In this document: piece after piece, positions 1 to 8,441 of the stretch | Numbering within the stretch: position 1 is the first letter of the stretch | How the letters are laid out: every line of letters begins with the position of its first letter | Source: DAOTXS01 sp034435055 | GTDB lineage: Bacteria > Chloroflexota > Anaerolineae > UBA4142 | Assembly: GCA_034435055.1 (NCBI GenBank) | Contig: DAOTXS010000024.1 | Span: 1-64,000 of the forward strand | DNA length: 64,000 nt | Direction: 5' to 3' | The notes under the pieces: model-generated | Databases searched by the model: none | The model's input: the letters and a program-made list of their open reading frames with translations, nothing else | What the model was told of the DNA's origin: nothing | Made by a program: the position numbers and the translations under genes

Positions 1-738
1 GCGGATATTCGTGTGGCGGGCGGCGTGGCGCGCATGAGCGACCCGGCCCTGATCCTGCGCATCATGGACGCGGTGACCATCCCAGTGATGGCCAAATGCC
101 GCATCGGCCACTTTGTCGAAGCGCAGGTGCTCGAAGCCCTGGGCGTGGACTACATCGACGAAAGCGAAGTGCTGACTCCCGCCGATGAGCAGTTCCACAT
201 CAACAAACACGACTTCAACGTGCCGTTTGTGTGCGGCTGCCGAGACCTGGGCGAAGCGCTGCGGCGCATCGGCGAAGGCGCGGCGATGATCCGCACGAAA
301 GGCGAAGCCGGCACCGGCGATGTCGTCGAAGCGGTGCGGCACGCGCGCACTGTGTTTGGCGAGATTCGCCGCATTCAAAATATGCGCCCCGATGAGTTGA
401 TGCACGTTGCCAAAGAAATGGGCGCGCCGTTCGACTTGGTGAAAGAGGTTGCGAAACTGGGACGTTTGCCGGTCGTGAACTTTGCGGCGGGCGGCATCGC
501 TACGCCGGCGGATGCCGCGTTGATGATGCAACTCGGCGTCGATGGTGTGTTTGTCGGCTCGGGGATTTTCAAATCCAGCAACCCGGCAAAACGCGCGAAA
601 GCGATTGTCGAAGCAACGACGCATTTCAACGACCCGGCGATTATCGCCAAAGTGTCGCGCGGGTTGGGCGATCCAATGTCCGGGCTTGCCGCGCGCGCGA
701 TTCCAGAAAAAGAGCAACTCGCGGTGCGTGGGTGGTAA
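1..738 (+). CDS. pdxS: Pyridoxal 5'-phosphate synthase lyase subunit PdxS (5' end outside window)
   Basis: This is the synthase half of the ribose-5-phosphate-dependent PLP pathway: it joins a pentose phosphate, a triose phosphate and ammonia into pyridoxal phosphate in the cytoplasm. The frame is open from base 1, so about 48 N-terminal residues are missing compared with the usual ~295. Visible are the active-site lysine segment VMAKCRIGHF, the second lysine loop IRTKGEAGTG, the phosphate-binding AAGGIATPADA and GVFVGSGIFK, and the family tail GLAARAIPEKEQLAVRGW. pdxT follows after 27 nt, the usual partner order. The family call is certain; only the start is unseen. Confidence 0.97.
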   Translation, partial: ADIRVAGGVARMSDPALILRIMDAVTIPVMAKCRIGHFVEAQVLEALGVDYIDESEVLTPADEQFHINKHDFNVPFVCGCRDLGEALRRIGEGAAMIRTKGEAGTGDVVEAVRHARTVFGEIRRIQNMRPDELMHVAKEMGAPFDLVKEVAKLGRLPVVNFAAGGIATPADAALMMQLGVDGVFVGSGIFKSSNPAKRAKAIVEATTHFNDPAIIAKVSRGLGDPMSGLAARAIPEKEQLAVRGW

Positions 739-765
739 TCGTTGGAACGTTCAAATGTTTGAACG

Positions 766-1362
766 ATGAAGCAAATGAAAATTGGGGTCCTCGCGCTTCA
801 AGGCGCGTTCATCGAACATATCAAGATTCTGGAATCGCTCGGTGTACAAGCGGTCGAGGTGCGCAAAGCGGAACAGTTGCGCGACCTGGATGGCTTGATT
901 ATTCCCGGCGGTGAAAGCACCACCTTCGGCAAACTTGCCGCCGAATTTGATTTGATCGAGCCGTTGCGAAAATTCTGCAAGACCGGCAAACCGGTGTGGG
1001 GCACGTGCGCCGGGATGATTTTTTTGGCAAAAGATGTCGGACGCAAACAGCCGGTCATCGGCTTGATGGATGTGCGCGTCAAGCGTAACGCGTTTGGTCG
1101 GCAAGTCGATAGTTTTGAAACTGATCTCGACATCCCGGTATTGGGTAAACAACCCTTTCACGCGATTTTTATTCGCGCGCCGTTGATCGAAAGCGTCGGC
1201 AGAAATGTCGAGGTGTTGGCGAAGTTGGCTGACGGAACGATTGTCGCCGCGCGGCAAGAGAATTTGCTTGCGACTTCGTTTCACCCGGAACTGACGAACG
1301 ACAGCCGGTTTCATCGATACGTGATCGAACACTTGGGGAAAAAAGGAAGAGGGTATCCATGA
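766..1362 (+). CDS. pdxT: Pyridoxal 5'-phosphate synthase glutaminase subunit PdxT
   Basis: This class I glutamine amidotransferase hydrolyses glutamine and channels the ammonia to PdxS. The 198-residue length is normal. Visible are GGES at residues 48-51, the nucleophile Cys81 in GTCAGM, and the His173/Glu175 pair in SFHPELTND, so the catalytic triad is complete. The ATG at 766 gives an MKQ extension; the in-frame ATG at 775 (MKIGVLALQG) matches the usual family start and is an equally good choice. It lies 27 nt after pdxS and its stop overlaps the next start (ATGA), so the three genes are probably one transcript. Confidence 0.96.
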   Translation: MKQMKIGVLALQGAFIEHIKILESLGVQAVEVRKAEQLRDLDGLIIPGGESTTFGKLAAEFDLIEPLRKFCKTGKPVWGTCAGMIFLAKDVGRKQPVIGLMDVRVKRNAFGRQVDSFETDLDIPVLGKQPFHAIFIRAPLIESVGRNVEVLAKLADGTIVAARQENLLATSFHPELTNDSRFHRYVIEHLGKKGRGYP

Positions 1363-1718
1363 ATATCGAGCTCACGCAAGAAATCGCCCGCGCGCCGGTG
1401 ACGGTGATGCGGATGAACGGGCGCATCAATTTGAGCAACGCCGAGGAAATACAAAAGGCGGCGCAAACCGCGTATGCAAAAGGTGCGCGCAATCTGCTCA
1501 TCGATTTGGCGCAAGTCGAATCGATCACGAGCGCTGGCTTGCGCGCGATTCTGGCTACGGTCAAGTTGTTCGGCGGCGAAACGACCGGCGGCAAGCAATC
1601 GCCGCACGTCAAACTTTTGCAACCGAACGAATCGGTGCGGCAGGTGCTCAAGATTGCCGGCCTTGTCGATTTCATAGAGATTTACGACGACCGCGCGCGC
1701 GCCATAGCGTCGTTTTGA
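1359..1718 (+). CDS. STAS-domain anti-sigma factor antagonist
   Basis: A 119-residue single STAS domain of the SpoIIAA/RsbV type. Known members bind an anti-sigma kinase when dephosphorylated and are inactivated by phosphorylation on a Ser/Thr. The LTQEIARAPVTVMRMNGRINLSNAEEIQ strand-helix pattern and the LIDLAQVESITSAGLRAI segment, which carries the conserved D-x-S-x-x-x-S/T phosphosite region, support the call. Its ATG overlaps the pdxT stop by 4 nt and a GAAGAGG ribosome site lies upstream. No cognate anti-sigma kinase is next to it. A bidirectional terminator follows at 1735. Confidence 0.88.
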   Translation: MNIELTQEIARAPVTVMRMNGRINLSNAEEIQKAAQTAYAKGARNLLIDLAQVESITSAGLRAILATVKLFGGETTGGKQSPHVKLLQPNESVRQVLKIAGLVDFIEIYDDRARAIASF

Positions 1719-1734
1719 AAATGGGGCAATAAAA

Positions 1735-1770
1735 AATTTGGCGCAGGAATCACACTCCTGCGCCAATTTT
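1735..1770. terminator. Bidirectional Rho-independent terminator
   Basis: A 12-bp hairpin around GGCGCAGGA/TCCTGCGCC with a 7-nt loop is flanked by A-rich and T-rich tails on both sides. It sits between the convergent STAS gene and the minus-strand gene ending at 1773, so it can end both transcripts. Confidence 0.85.
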
Positions 1771-1772
1771 GT

Positions 1773-2300
1773 TTACGGGCTGGGGATGCGGGGACCGGAT
1801 TTGCCGATGTATTTGATGCGCGCCGAGTTCACCATGATCGCATCTTGTTCGATGATGTACTTGCGATTGGATTCCAACATAACAACTGCTTTGGTGATCG
1901 GCAGAAAGGTGTGTTCAGGCACGGTTAGCACGCGCCGCAAATCCAGATCGCCGGCGGTGTGCAGTGTGCCGCGCACTTCCATTCCCTCCATCACCAGAAA
2001 AACATCGTGCGCTTCTTTTTTGACATACCCCGAAAATCGATGTCCGGGCGGAATAGCAGTTTGCGGTGGTTCAAAAGCCGCCACCACCCACAACTTGGGC
2101 ACCACTGCCGCGGGATGTTTTTGCAAAATCTTACCCGGCTCATCCAACCGCGCGACGGAAGCATCGAGCAAACTTACCGCGGTCTCGCGCCGATCATTCA
2201 GAAAATCGGACAAGCGTTGCCCGCGAAATAACAATTCACCGGCAATCGAATGATTTGCCGTCAACAGAACCACACTGTATCGAACTCGCTCTTCAGCCAT
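1773..2300 (-). CDS. Conserved hypothetical protein, no recognised domain
   Basis: A 175-residue soluble protein starting MAEERVRYSVVLL. An upstream in-frame start at 2336 would add 12 residues (MTIRRGGHRICP), but these do not look like a protein N-terminus. The sequence alternates short beta strands and polar loops and includes GTLHTAGDLDLRRVL and VPEHTFLPITKAVVML, which suggests a beta-rich fold. No signal peptide, membrane segment or catalytic motif is visible. It is transcribed towards the pdx/STAS genes and shares the terminator at 1735. I do not recognise a function. Confidence 0.6.
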   Translation of the reverse strand: MAEERVRYSVVLLTANHSIAGELLFRGQRLSDFLNDRRETAVSLLDASVARLDEPGKILQKHPAAVVPKLWVVAAFEPPQTAIPPGHRFSGYVKKEAHDVFLVMEGMEVRGTLHTAGDLDLRRVLTVPEHTFLPITKAVVMLESNRKYIIEQDAIMVNSARIKYIGKSGPRIPSP

Positions 2301-2428
2301 TGGGCATATTCTATGTCCACCGCGCCTGATTGTCAATTAACCGATAGTCCTCCGCTTGTCCATCTCTGGCTTGGAATTCTAACCATTTCTTTATCGGTAA
2401 TTTCGTATTCTTATACCGCTTTTACAGT

Positions 2429-2457
2429 TTGCAAATAGAATGGTCTTGGTTTAAGAT
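2429..2457 (+). promoter_or_regulatory. Predicted sigma-70-type promoter of the suf operon
   Basis: TTGCAA at 2429-2434 and TAAGAT at 2452-2457 are 17 bp apart. Transcription would start near 2464, just before the palindrome at 2471, about 55 nt upstream of sufC. Confidence 0.55.
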
Positions 2458-2470
2458 ATGTGTGCAAAAT

Positions 2471-2489
2471 ATCACGTAGCTTACGTGAT
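2471..2489. promoter_or_regulatory. Perfect palindrome, candidate operator of the suf operon
   Basis: ATCACGTA-GCT-TACGTGAT has perfect 8-bp arms with a 3-nt centre. It lies directly downstream of the predicted start of transcription, a classic repressor position. A Fe-S-sensing regulator would be expected for this operon, but no regulator gene is adjacent, so the binding protein is unknown. Confidence 0.5.
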
Positions 2490-2519
2490 TGACAATTCTT
2501 TTAGGAGAAGCAGAACGAC

Positions 2520-3287
2520 ATGACGGCTCATCTTGAAATCCGCGACCTCCACGTTTCCGTTGAAGGCAAAGAAATTATCAAGGGCATCGATCTGAAAATC
2601 AATCGAGGCGAAATTCACGCGATTATGGGACCGAACGGTTCTGGCAAATCAACACTCGCCAACACGATTGCCGGGCATCCCAAGTACGAAATCACGCAGG
2701 GCGATATTCTGTACAAAGGTGAAAGTATTCTAGAGTGGGGAGCCGACGAACGCGCGCAAAAAGGAATTTTTCTCGCGTTCCAGTATCCAATGGCGATTCC
2801 TGGCGTAACGGTTGCCAACTTTCTCCGCACGGCACTCAACTCCAAACGCAAAGCGACCGGCACGAACGGCGATTCTAAAGCGATCAGTATTCCAGAATTC
2901 CGCAAATTGATGCGCGAAAAAATGGCGTTGTTGAAACTCGAAGATGCTTTTGCAACCCGCTACATCAACGATGGTTTTTCTGGCGGCGAGAAAAAACGCG
3001 TCGAGATTTTGCAAATGGCGGTCTTGAATCCGGAACTCGCTGTGCTCGATGAAACCGATTCCGGGCTCGACATCGACGCCTTGCGCATCGTCTCCGAAGG
3101 CGTGAATGCGATTGCCGGACCCAACATCGGCGTCTTGATGATCACGCACTATCAACGGATTCTGAATTATATCAAACCACAGTTTATCCACGTTTTGGTA
3201 AATGGTCAGGTAGCCATGTCCGGCGGGCCGGAACTGGCGTTGCAATTGGAAGAAAAAGGGTACGATTGGCTCAAAGAGACAGTTTGA
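2520..3287 (+). CDS. sufC: Fe-S cluster assembly ATPase SufC
   Basis: SufC is the ABC-type ATPase that drives the SufBCD scaffold during Fe-S cluster assembly; it is cytoplasmic, not a transporter. At 255 residues it has Walker A GPNGSGKST (37-45), a Q-loop at FQYP (87-90), the signature FSGGEKKR (153-160), Walker B LAVLDETD (173-180) with SGLDIDAL, and the H-loop MITHYQR. The start is supported by an AGGAG-like site in TTTTAGGAGAAGC. It is first in the operon, 32 nt before sufB, behind the promoter and palindrome at 2429-2489. Confidence 0.97.
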   Translation: MTAHLEIRDLHVSVEGKEIIKGIDLKINRGEIHAIMGPNGSGKSTLANTIAGHPKYEITQGDILYKGESILEWGADERAQKGIFLAFQYPMAIPGVTVANFLRTALNSKRKATGTNGDSKAISIPEFRKLMREKMALLKLEDAFATRYINDGFSGGEKKRVEILQMAVLNPELAVLDETDSGLDIDALRIVSEGVNAIAGPNIGVLMITHYQRILNYIKPQFIHVLVNGQVAMSGGPELALQLEEKGYDWLKETV

Positions 3288-3319
3288 CGTTTCAACGTTA
3301 AACGGTGACAGGAGTTAGC

Positions 3320-4744
3320 ATGGCTGAATTCGATAAAAAATCATTCGACATCGGCTCGTCGAGTTCGTTCTACAAAGAGAAATACGGATTTTACGATCCG
3401 GAAAAATACGTGTTCAAAGCGAAAAAGGGTTTGAACCGCGAAATCGTCGAAGAGATTTCGTGGATGAAAAACGAGCCGGATTGGATGCGGCAATTCCGTC
3501 TCCGCTCGCTCGAACTGTTCGAGAAAAAACCGATGCCGCAGTGGGGCGCGAATCTCAACGACATTGACTTTGACGACATTTACTATTTCTTGCGCGCAAC
3601 CGATAAATCGGAACGCTCGTGGGATGAGGTCCCGGAAGACATCAAGAACACGTTTGATCGGCTCGGTATTCCAGAAGCGGAAAAGAAATTCCTCGCCGGC
3701 GTTGGCGCGCAGTACGAATCCGAAGTCGTCTATCACAACATCCAAGAGCATCTCAAGAAGCAAGGCGTCATCTTCCTGGGAATGGATCAAGCGCTCGCCG
3801 AACATCCCGACTTGGTCAAAAAATATTTCGGCACAGTGATTCCACCCGCCGACAACAAATTCGCGTCGTTGAACAGCGCGGTGTGGTCGGGTGGCTCGTT
3901 CATTTACGTCCCGCCGGGCATCCACGTCGAGATGCCGTTGCAAGCATATTTCCGTATCAACGCGCGTAACATGGGACAGTTTGAGCGCACGTTGATTATT
4001 GCGGATGAAGGATCGTATGTGCACTATGTCGAAGGATGCACCGCGCCCACTTACTCTAGCGATTCACTTCACAGCGCGGTTGTCGAAATCATCGTCAATA
4101 AAGGTGCGCGCGTGCGTTATACCACAATTCAAAATTGGTCGTCGAATGTGTACAACCTGGTAACCAAGCGCGCGGTTGCGTACGAAGATGCCACAATGGA
4201 ATGGGTCGATTGCAACCTGGGTTCCAAGACGACGATGAAATATCCGGCGGTGTATATGATGGGCAAAGGCGCGCACGGCGAAATCTTGTCCGTCGCGTTT
4301 GCCGGCAAAGGTCAGCACCAAGACGCCGGCGGCAAAGTCGTTCACGCCGCGCCGTACACTTCGTCGCTTGTCACATCGAAATCGATTAGCAAGGACGGCG
4401 GGCGCACCTCGTATCGTGGTTTGCTCAAAGTGTACCCGGGATGCGAAGGGGTGAAATCGAATGTGCGTTGCGACGCGCTCTTGCTCGATGAAGATTCGCG
4501 CTCGGACACGTACCCGTACATCGAAGTGGATGAAGACAACGTGCAAATCGGGCATGAAGCAAGCGTGTCGAAAATCGGCGAAGAGCAACTCTTCTATTTG
4601 ATGTCGCGCGGCTTGAGCGAAGCGGAAGCCGCGACGATGATCGTCAGCGGTTTCATCGAACCCATCGTCAAGGAATTACCAATGGAATTCGCGGTCGAGA
4701 TGAATCGGTTGATTCAATTGCAAATGGAAGGTTCAGTCGGCTAA
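3320..4744 (+). CDS. sufB: Fe-S cluster assembly scaffold protein SufB
   Basis: SufB is the core scaffold on which the nascent cluster is built with SufC and SufD. I chose the ATG at 3320 (MAEFDKKSFD) because ACAGGAG lies just before it; the GTG at 3305 in the same frame would include the ribosome site. The 474-residue protein has the SufBD beta-helix, the sulfur-accepting cysteine region EGCTAPTYSSDS, and the later conserved cysteine in SNVRCDALLLDE. The C-terminal helices GLSEAEAATMIVSGF and EPIVKELP are typical of SufB. It sits between sufC and sufD. Confidence 0.97.
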   Translation: MAEFDKKSFDIGSSSSFYKEKYGFYDPEKYVFKAKKGLNREIVEEISWMKNEPDWMRQFRLRSLELFEKKPMPQWGANLNDIDFDDIYYFLRATDKSERSWDEVPEDIKNTFDRLGIPEAEKKFLAGVGAQYESEVVYHNIQEHLKKQGVIFLGMDQALAEHPDLVKKYFGTVIPPADNKFASLNSAVWSGGSFIYVPPGIHVEMPLQAYFRINARNMGQFERTLIIADEGSYVHYVEGCTAPTYSSDSLHSAVVEIIVNKGARVRYTTIQNWSSNVYNLVTKRAVAYEDATMEWVDCNLGSKTTMKYPAVYMMGKGAHGEILSVAFAGKGQHQDAGGKVVHAAPYTSSLVTSKSISKDGGRTSYRGLLKVYPGCEGVKSNVRCDALLLDEDSRSDTYPYIEVDEDNVQIGHEASVSKIGEEQLFYLMSRGLSEAEAATMIVSGFIEPIVKELPMEFAVEMNRLIQLQMEGSVG

Positions 4745-4767
4745 AACGTTTGGAGTACAACAACACA

Positions 4768-6186
4768 ATGGCAAACAATGTGGCAACCTTGAAATTGGAA
4801 ACCGGGTTTTCAAAGAACGCCATCGAAGCATTATCGAAATTCAAGCACGAACCGGATTGGGTGCGCGCGCGGCGGTTGGAAGCGTGGCACTTGTACGAAG
4901 AGACGCCAATGCCGGCGTCGAACGACGAATTGTGGCGGCGCACGTCGGTCAAGGATTTGAAATTTGACAACGTGGTTCCATTTGCGCCGAACGAAAGCGT
5001 AAACGCGCTCGAGGTTTTGCCGGCGAAATTCAAACAAATTGCCAACGATGCAAATGCCGGCGGCGTGTTGGTGCAATACAATTCTGCCGGCGCGCACACG
5101 CGTCTCGCCGAGTCGCTCAAAAAGCGTGGTGTGATCTTTTGTGACCTGGATACTGCGATCCGCGAGCACCCGGAATTGGTCAAGCAATATTTCATGACCC
5201 AAGCAGTTACCTACACGGAAAATCGGTACGCCAGCGCCAAGCCATCCACAAGTTCCAGCGGGAAACACGAAGGCGGCGGGTACGGCGATACGATTGGCGA
5301 TTTGAAATTCGCGGCGCTGCACGGCGCATTTTTTAGCGGCGGGACATTTTTGTACGTGCCGCGCGGCGTGATGATTGACGTGCCCTTGCAATCGCTCACG
5401 TATTTTAATTCGCCGGACTTGGCGATGTTCACGCACACGCTCGTCGTCGTGGAAGAAGGCGCGGCGGTCACGCTGATCGAGAATTACGCGTCGAAGGAAA
5501 ACGTTGCGCGCCGATTCTCGAGCGGCGCGGTGGAATTGATTCTCAAGCCGGGCGCGCAGCTGCAATATTTTCATTTGCAAGATTTCGCGCGCGACGTGTG
5601 GCACTTTACTTCGCAGACGGCGTTGCTCGAACGCGATGCGTCGCTCACGTGGCTCAACGGCACCCTCGGCAGTCAATCGACCAAAGCATTTCTCGATTGC
5701 AAGTTTTTAGGCGCGGGCGCAAATGCAAAACTGCTCGGCTTTTTCTTCGGCGATGACAAACAGCATTTCGATCAGCACACGTTCCAAAATCACATCGTCG
5801 GTCACACCGAAAGCGATTTGCTCTACAAAGGTGCGTTGAAAGACACGGCCTATTCCGCGTTTCGTGGTTTGATTCGCGTCAACCCGGCGGCGCAACGTTC
5901 CGATGCGTACCAAGCCAATCGGAATATTTTACTCAGTCCCAAAGCGCACGCGGATTCGATTCCGGAATTGGAAATCGAAGCGAACGACGTGCGCTGCACG
6001 CACGGCGCGACGGTTGGGCCCATAGATCCCGAGCAAATCTTTTATTTGCAGACGCGCGGCATTCCCAAAGTTGAAGCGGAAAAAGTCATCGTCGAAGGAT
6101 TCTTTGATCCGCTCATGCAAAAAATTCCGCTTGAATCGATTCGCGACGAATTGGCGCAAGCGATTCAAAGCAAAATTGGCGTCTAG
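4768..6186 (+). CDS. sufD: Fe-S cluster assembly protein SufD
   Basis: SufD pairs with SufB and SufC in the scaffold complex and is linked to iron supply. The ATG at 4768 (MANNVATLKLE) is preceded by TTTGGAG; an upstream TTG at 4750 is inside that site. The 472 residues contain the family opening EPDWVRARRLEAWHLYEETPMP in helical form, a SufBD beta-helix, DLLYKGALKDTAYSAFRGLI, and the tail RGIPKVEAEKVIVEGFFDPL. The SufB-type sulfur-accepting cysteine is absent, as expected of SufD. It lies 23 nt after sufB. Confidence 0.95.
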   Translation: MANNVATLKLETGFSKNAIEALSKFKHEPDWVRARRLEAWHLYEETPMPASNDELWRRTSVKDLKFDNVVPFAPNESVNALEVLPAKFKQIANDANAGGVLVQYNSAGAHTRLAESLKKRGVIFCDLDTAIREHPELVKQYFMTQAVTYTENRYASAKPSTSSSGKHEGGGYGDTIGDLKFAALHGAFFSGGTFLYVPRGVMIDVPLQSLTYFNSPDLAMFTHTLVVVEEGAAVTLIENYASKENVARRFSSGAVELILKPGAQLQYFHLQDFARDVWHFTSQTALLERDASLTWLNGTLGSQSTKAFLDCKFLGAGANAKLLGFFFGDDKQHFDQHTFQNHIVGHTESDLLYKGALKDTAYSAFRGLIRVNPAAQRSDAYQANRNILLSPKAHADSIPELEIEANDVRCTHGATVGPIDPEQIFYLQTRGIPKVEAEKVIVEGFFDPLMQKIPLESIRDELAQAIQSKIGV

Positions 6187-6268
6187 TGTTTTTGAGGAGG
6201 AGCGCGAGGGGTAGGAAATTTTCGCCTCCTCTCTTTGTCTCCTCCCGTTTTAGAAAGGATGGCTCGCG

Positions 6269-7111
6269 ATGAGTCAATATGCACATCCCGAAGTGTTGGT
6301 CGAAACCGACTGGGTCGCCCAACACTTGAACGATAAACATCTCCGGATTGTGGAATCGGACGAAGACATTTTGCTGTACGAGGTTGGACACATTCCCGGT
6401 GCGGTCAAGATCGATTGGCACGTCGATTTGCAGGACACGCTCGTGCGCGATTACATCAACAAACGTGGTTTTGAAACATTGCTCTCGAATCACGGCATTG
6501 CGAACGACACGACGGTTGTGTTCTACGGCGATAAAAATAACTGGTGGGCGTGTTATGCGTTTTGGGTCTTTAAATTGTTCGGTCACGAAAAATGCTTGAT
6601 TATGAACGGCGGTCGCCAAAAGTGGATTGCGGAAAATCGGCCGATGTCAAAAGATGTGCCAAGTTACCCGCGCACAAATTATGTGGCGAAAGAGCGCGAC
6701 GACAAAAAGATTCGCGCGTTCCGCGACGATGTGATGAAACACATCGGCAGCCGTAACCCGCTCGTCGATGTGCGGTCACCGCAAGAATACAGCGGCGAAT
6801 TGTTGCATATGCCGGGTTATCCGCAGGAAGGCGCGTTGCGCGGCGGTCACATTCCCGGCGCCAAGAGCATTCCTTGGGCAAAAGCGGTGCGCGAAGACGG
6901 CACGTTCAAACCGGCAGACGAGTTGAAAGCGCTGTACGAACCGCAAGGCATCACCGCCGATAAAGATGTGATTGCGTACTGCCGCATCGGCGAACGGTCG
7001 AGCCACACGTGGTTCGTGCTGACGTACTTGCTGGGCTATCCTCAAGTGCGCAATTACGATGGCTCGTGGACGGAGTGGGGCAATCTTGTCGGCGCGCCAA
7101 TCGAGAAATAA
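6269..7111 (+). CDS. Two-domain sulfurtransferase (rhodanese)
   Basis: A 280-residue tandem rhodanese of the thiosulfate or 3-mercaptopyruvate sulfurtransferase type, which moves sulfane sulfur onto an active-site cysteine. The first domain (about 1-135) is inactive; the second ends in the active loop CRIGERSS with Cys238. Its loop fits thiosulfate users (CRxGxR) better than CGSGVTA mercaptopyruvate users. AGAAAGGA precedes the ATG. It sits between sufD and sufU, where many suf operons carry the cysteine desulfurase sufS, so it may supply or handle sulfur for the scaffold; that role is inference. Confidence 0.9.
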   Translation: MSQYAHPEVLVETDWVAQHLNDKHLRIVESDEDILLYEVGHIPGAVKIDWHVDLQDTLVRDYINKRGFETLLSNHGIANDTTVVFYGDKNNWWACYAFWVFKLFGHEKCLIMNGGRQKWIAENRPMSKDVPSYPRTNYVAKERDDKKIRAFRDDVMKHIGSRNPLVDVRSPQEYSGELLHMPGYPQEGALRGGHIPGAKSIPWAKAVREDGTFKPADELKALYEPQGITADKDVIAYCRIGERSSHTWFVLTYLLGYPQVRNYDGSWTEWGNLVGAPIEK

Positions 7112-7146
7112 TAAAGTTCAAAAATCACAACCTGAAACCTGCAACG

Positions 7147-7587
7147 ATGAATCGAAACGAATATATCGAATTCATTCTCGATCACTTTAACAATCCGCGC
7201 CATCAAGGCGTAATCGATGATCCCGATATTTTGGTGAACGGGGGCAACCCGGGCTGCGGTGATGTCGTCACGATGTACGTCAAAGTCGATAGCGAGAATC
7301 GCGTGGTCGATGTAAAATTCGAGGGGAGGGGTTGCACGATCAGCATGGCTGGCGCATCGCTCATTACGGAAATGGTTATCGGCAAAACGCTCAAAGAAAT
7401 CGAAGAAATGCCGTACGCGCCGTTAATTGACCAAATGGGCGAAGATGTGGTAAAATCGCGACTGCGATGCGCGACACTGGGGATCGATACGCTCAAAGGC
7501 GGCGCGCGGGAATATCCTAGCCGCCAAGCCCTGGGGCAAAAATTGATCCAGCCCATCGTGCTCGCGCACACGCTACCAACCGATTAA
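7147..7587 (+). CDS. sufU: SufU-like Fe-S scaffold / sulfur-transfer protein
   Basis: An IscU-fold protein of 146 residues. The ligand set is complete: Cys37 and Asp39 in GNPGCGD, Cys63 in GCTISMAGAS, and Cys108 in RCATLG. GCTIS and RCATL are SufU-like, but the SufU insertion between the second and third cysteines is shorter here than in Firmicutes SufU. The tail after residue 120 (REYPSRQALGQK) is unlike either IscU or SufU and may reflect divergence or a late frame change. In known systems SufU accepts sulfur from SufS and passes it to SufB. It lies 35 nt after the rhodanese gene. Confidence 0.88.
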   Translation: MNRNEYIEFILDHFNNPRHQGVIDDPDILVNGGNPGCGDVVTMYVKVDSENRVVDVKFEGRGCTISMAGASLITEMVIGKTLKEIEEMPYAPLIDQMGEDVVKSRLRCATLGIDTLKGGAREYPSRQALGQKLIQPIVLAHTLPTD

Positions 7588-7621
7588 GCAATCCCAAAAT
7601 TTTCCTCGAAAGGAGAACACA

Positions 7622-7927
7622 ATGGCGTACGTGATTGCTGAGCCGTGCATCGGTACCAAAGACACCGCGTGCGTGAACGTCTGTCCCGTGGACTGCATTC
7701 ACCCGAAGAAAGACGAAAACTTCGAACCGGTGCAACAGCTGTATATCGATCCAGACACTTGCATCGATTGCGGCGCGTGTGTGCCCGAATGCCCCGTGAG
7801 TGCGATCTTCCCCGAACCCGATTTGAAGGACGAGTGGAAGTTCTTCACGGAGAAGAATGCCGATTATTACAAACTCTCAGCCGCCGATTTCGAAGCCAAG
7901 TGGAAATCGCCGGGCAAGACCCAGTAA
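7622..7927 (+). CDS. 7Fe ferredoxin, 3Fe-4S/4Fe-4S type
   Basis: A 101-residue electron carrier with eight cysteines: Cys9, 17, 21 and 25 in the first cluster region and Cys47, 50, 53 and 57 in CIDCGACVPECP. The C-x7-C-x3-CP spacing of the first set is that of FdxA-type ferredoxins with one 3Fe-4S and one 4Fe-4S cluster. The acidic C-terminal helix from about residue 67 is also family-typical. CGAAAGGAG lies before the ATG. Its place directly after sufU suggests co-expression with cluster assembly. A strong terminator follows at 7954. Confidence 0.93.
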   Translation: MAYVIAEPCIGTKDTACVNVCPVDCIHPKKDENFEPVQQLYIDPDTCIDCGACVPECPVSAIFPEPDLKDEWKFFTEKNADYYKLSAADFEAKWKSPGKTQ

Positions 7928-7953
7928 CGGTATTCGCCTTGATGGCATTTTGC

Positions 7954-7991
7954 AACCCCCGTCGGGAATCGTGGACGGGGGTTTGCCTTTT
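7954..7991 (+). terminator. Rho-independent terminator after the ferredoxin gene
   Basis: AACCCCCGTC and GGACGGGGGTT form a GC-rich stem of about 10 bp, followed by TTGCCTTTTG. It would end the sufC-to-ferredoxin transcript. Confidence 0.75.
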
Positions 7992-8102
7992 GCGTGTGGT
8001 ACGGATAGAATAAGGAAAAGAATAATTCCACGAAGAACTTTAAGGAACTCTAAAAAATCTTTTGTGATCCTGCGTGTTCTTGGTGGATGATATGAGGTTA
8101 CA

Positions 8103-8441
8103 ATGACCGAATCGAATCTGGCGGGACACAAGCCCGCGCCCGAATATCCGGAAAATAGTCCGGAAGCGATCATCAAACAAGCACTCCGCACCGTCAAAGA
8201 CCCGGAGATTGGTTTGGATGTAATTCAACTGGGTCTGATCCGTGAAATCAATCTCGGTCTCGACGAGCCAGAAATCAAGATGATGTTGACGACGCCGTTC
8301 TGCCCGTACGGCGGTTGGCTCATTCAAAGCGTCCGGGATGCGGCGGAACACGTCGCCGGCAAGAAGATGAAGGTTACCGTGATGCCGGATCTCTGGGATC
8401 CCAATTATATGGAAGACCCCGGGTTGCTGATGGGTTGGTAA
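8103..8441 (+). CDS. sufT: MIP18/DUF59 family Fe-S assembly factor, SufT-like
   Basis: A 112-residue DUF59 domain protein. Family members such as SufT and PaaD help mature Fe-S proteins. The segment VKDPEIGLDVIQLGLIREI is the family hallmark (DPE..ldIvdLGLI), and LTTPFCPYGGWL carries the conserved cysteine. The C-terminus (WDPNYMEDPGLLMGW) is longer than the minimal domain. The start has GAGG 6 nt upstream. It follows the ferredoxin but is separated by a terminator and about 110 nt of repeat-like sequence, so it may have its own promoter. Confidence 0.88.
   Translation: MTESNLAGHKPAPEYPENSPEAIIKQALRTVKDPEIGLDVIQLGLIREINLGLDEPEIKMMLTTPFCPYGGWLIQSVRDAAEHVAGKKMKVTVMPDLWDPNYMEDPGLLMGW

Noticed and set aside
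3305..3320. GTG start of sufB
   Set aside because: It would place the ACAGGAG ribosome site inside the coding frame; the ATG at 3320 is better supported.
4831..5676. 281-residue minus-strand frame
   Set aside because: Antisense to sufD; the family motifs are all on the plus strand.
6190..6250. Attenuator between sufD and the rhodanese gene
   Set aside because: GAGGAGG and CCTCCTC can pair, but several pairings compete and no clear terminator tail follows.
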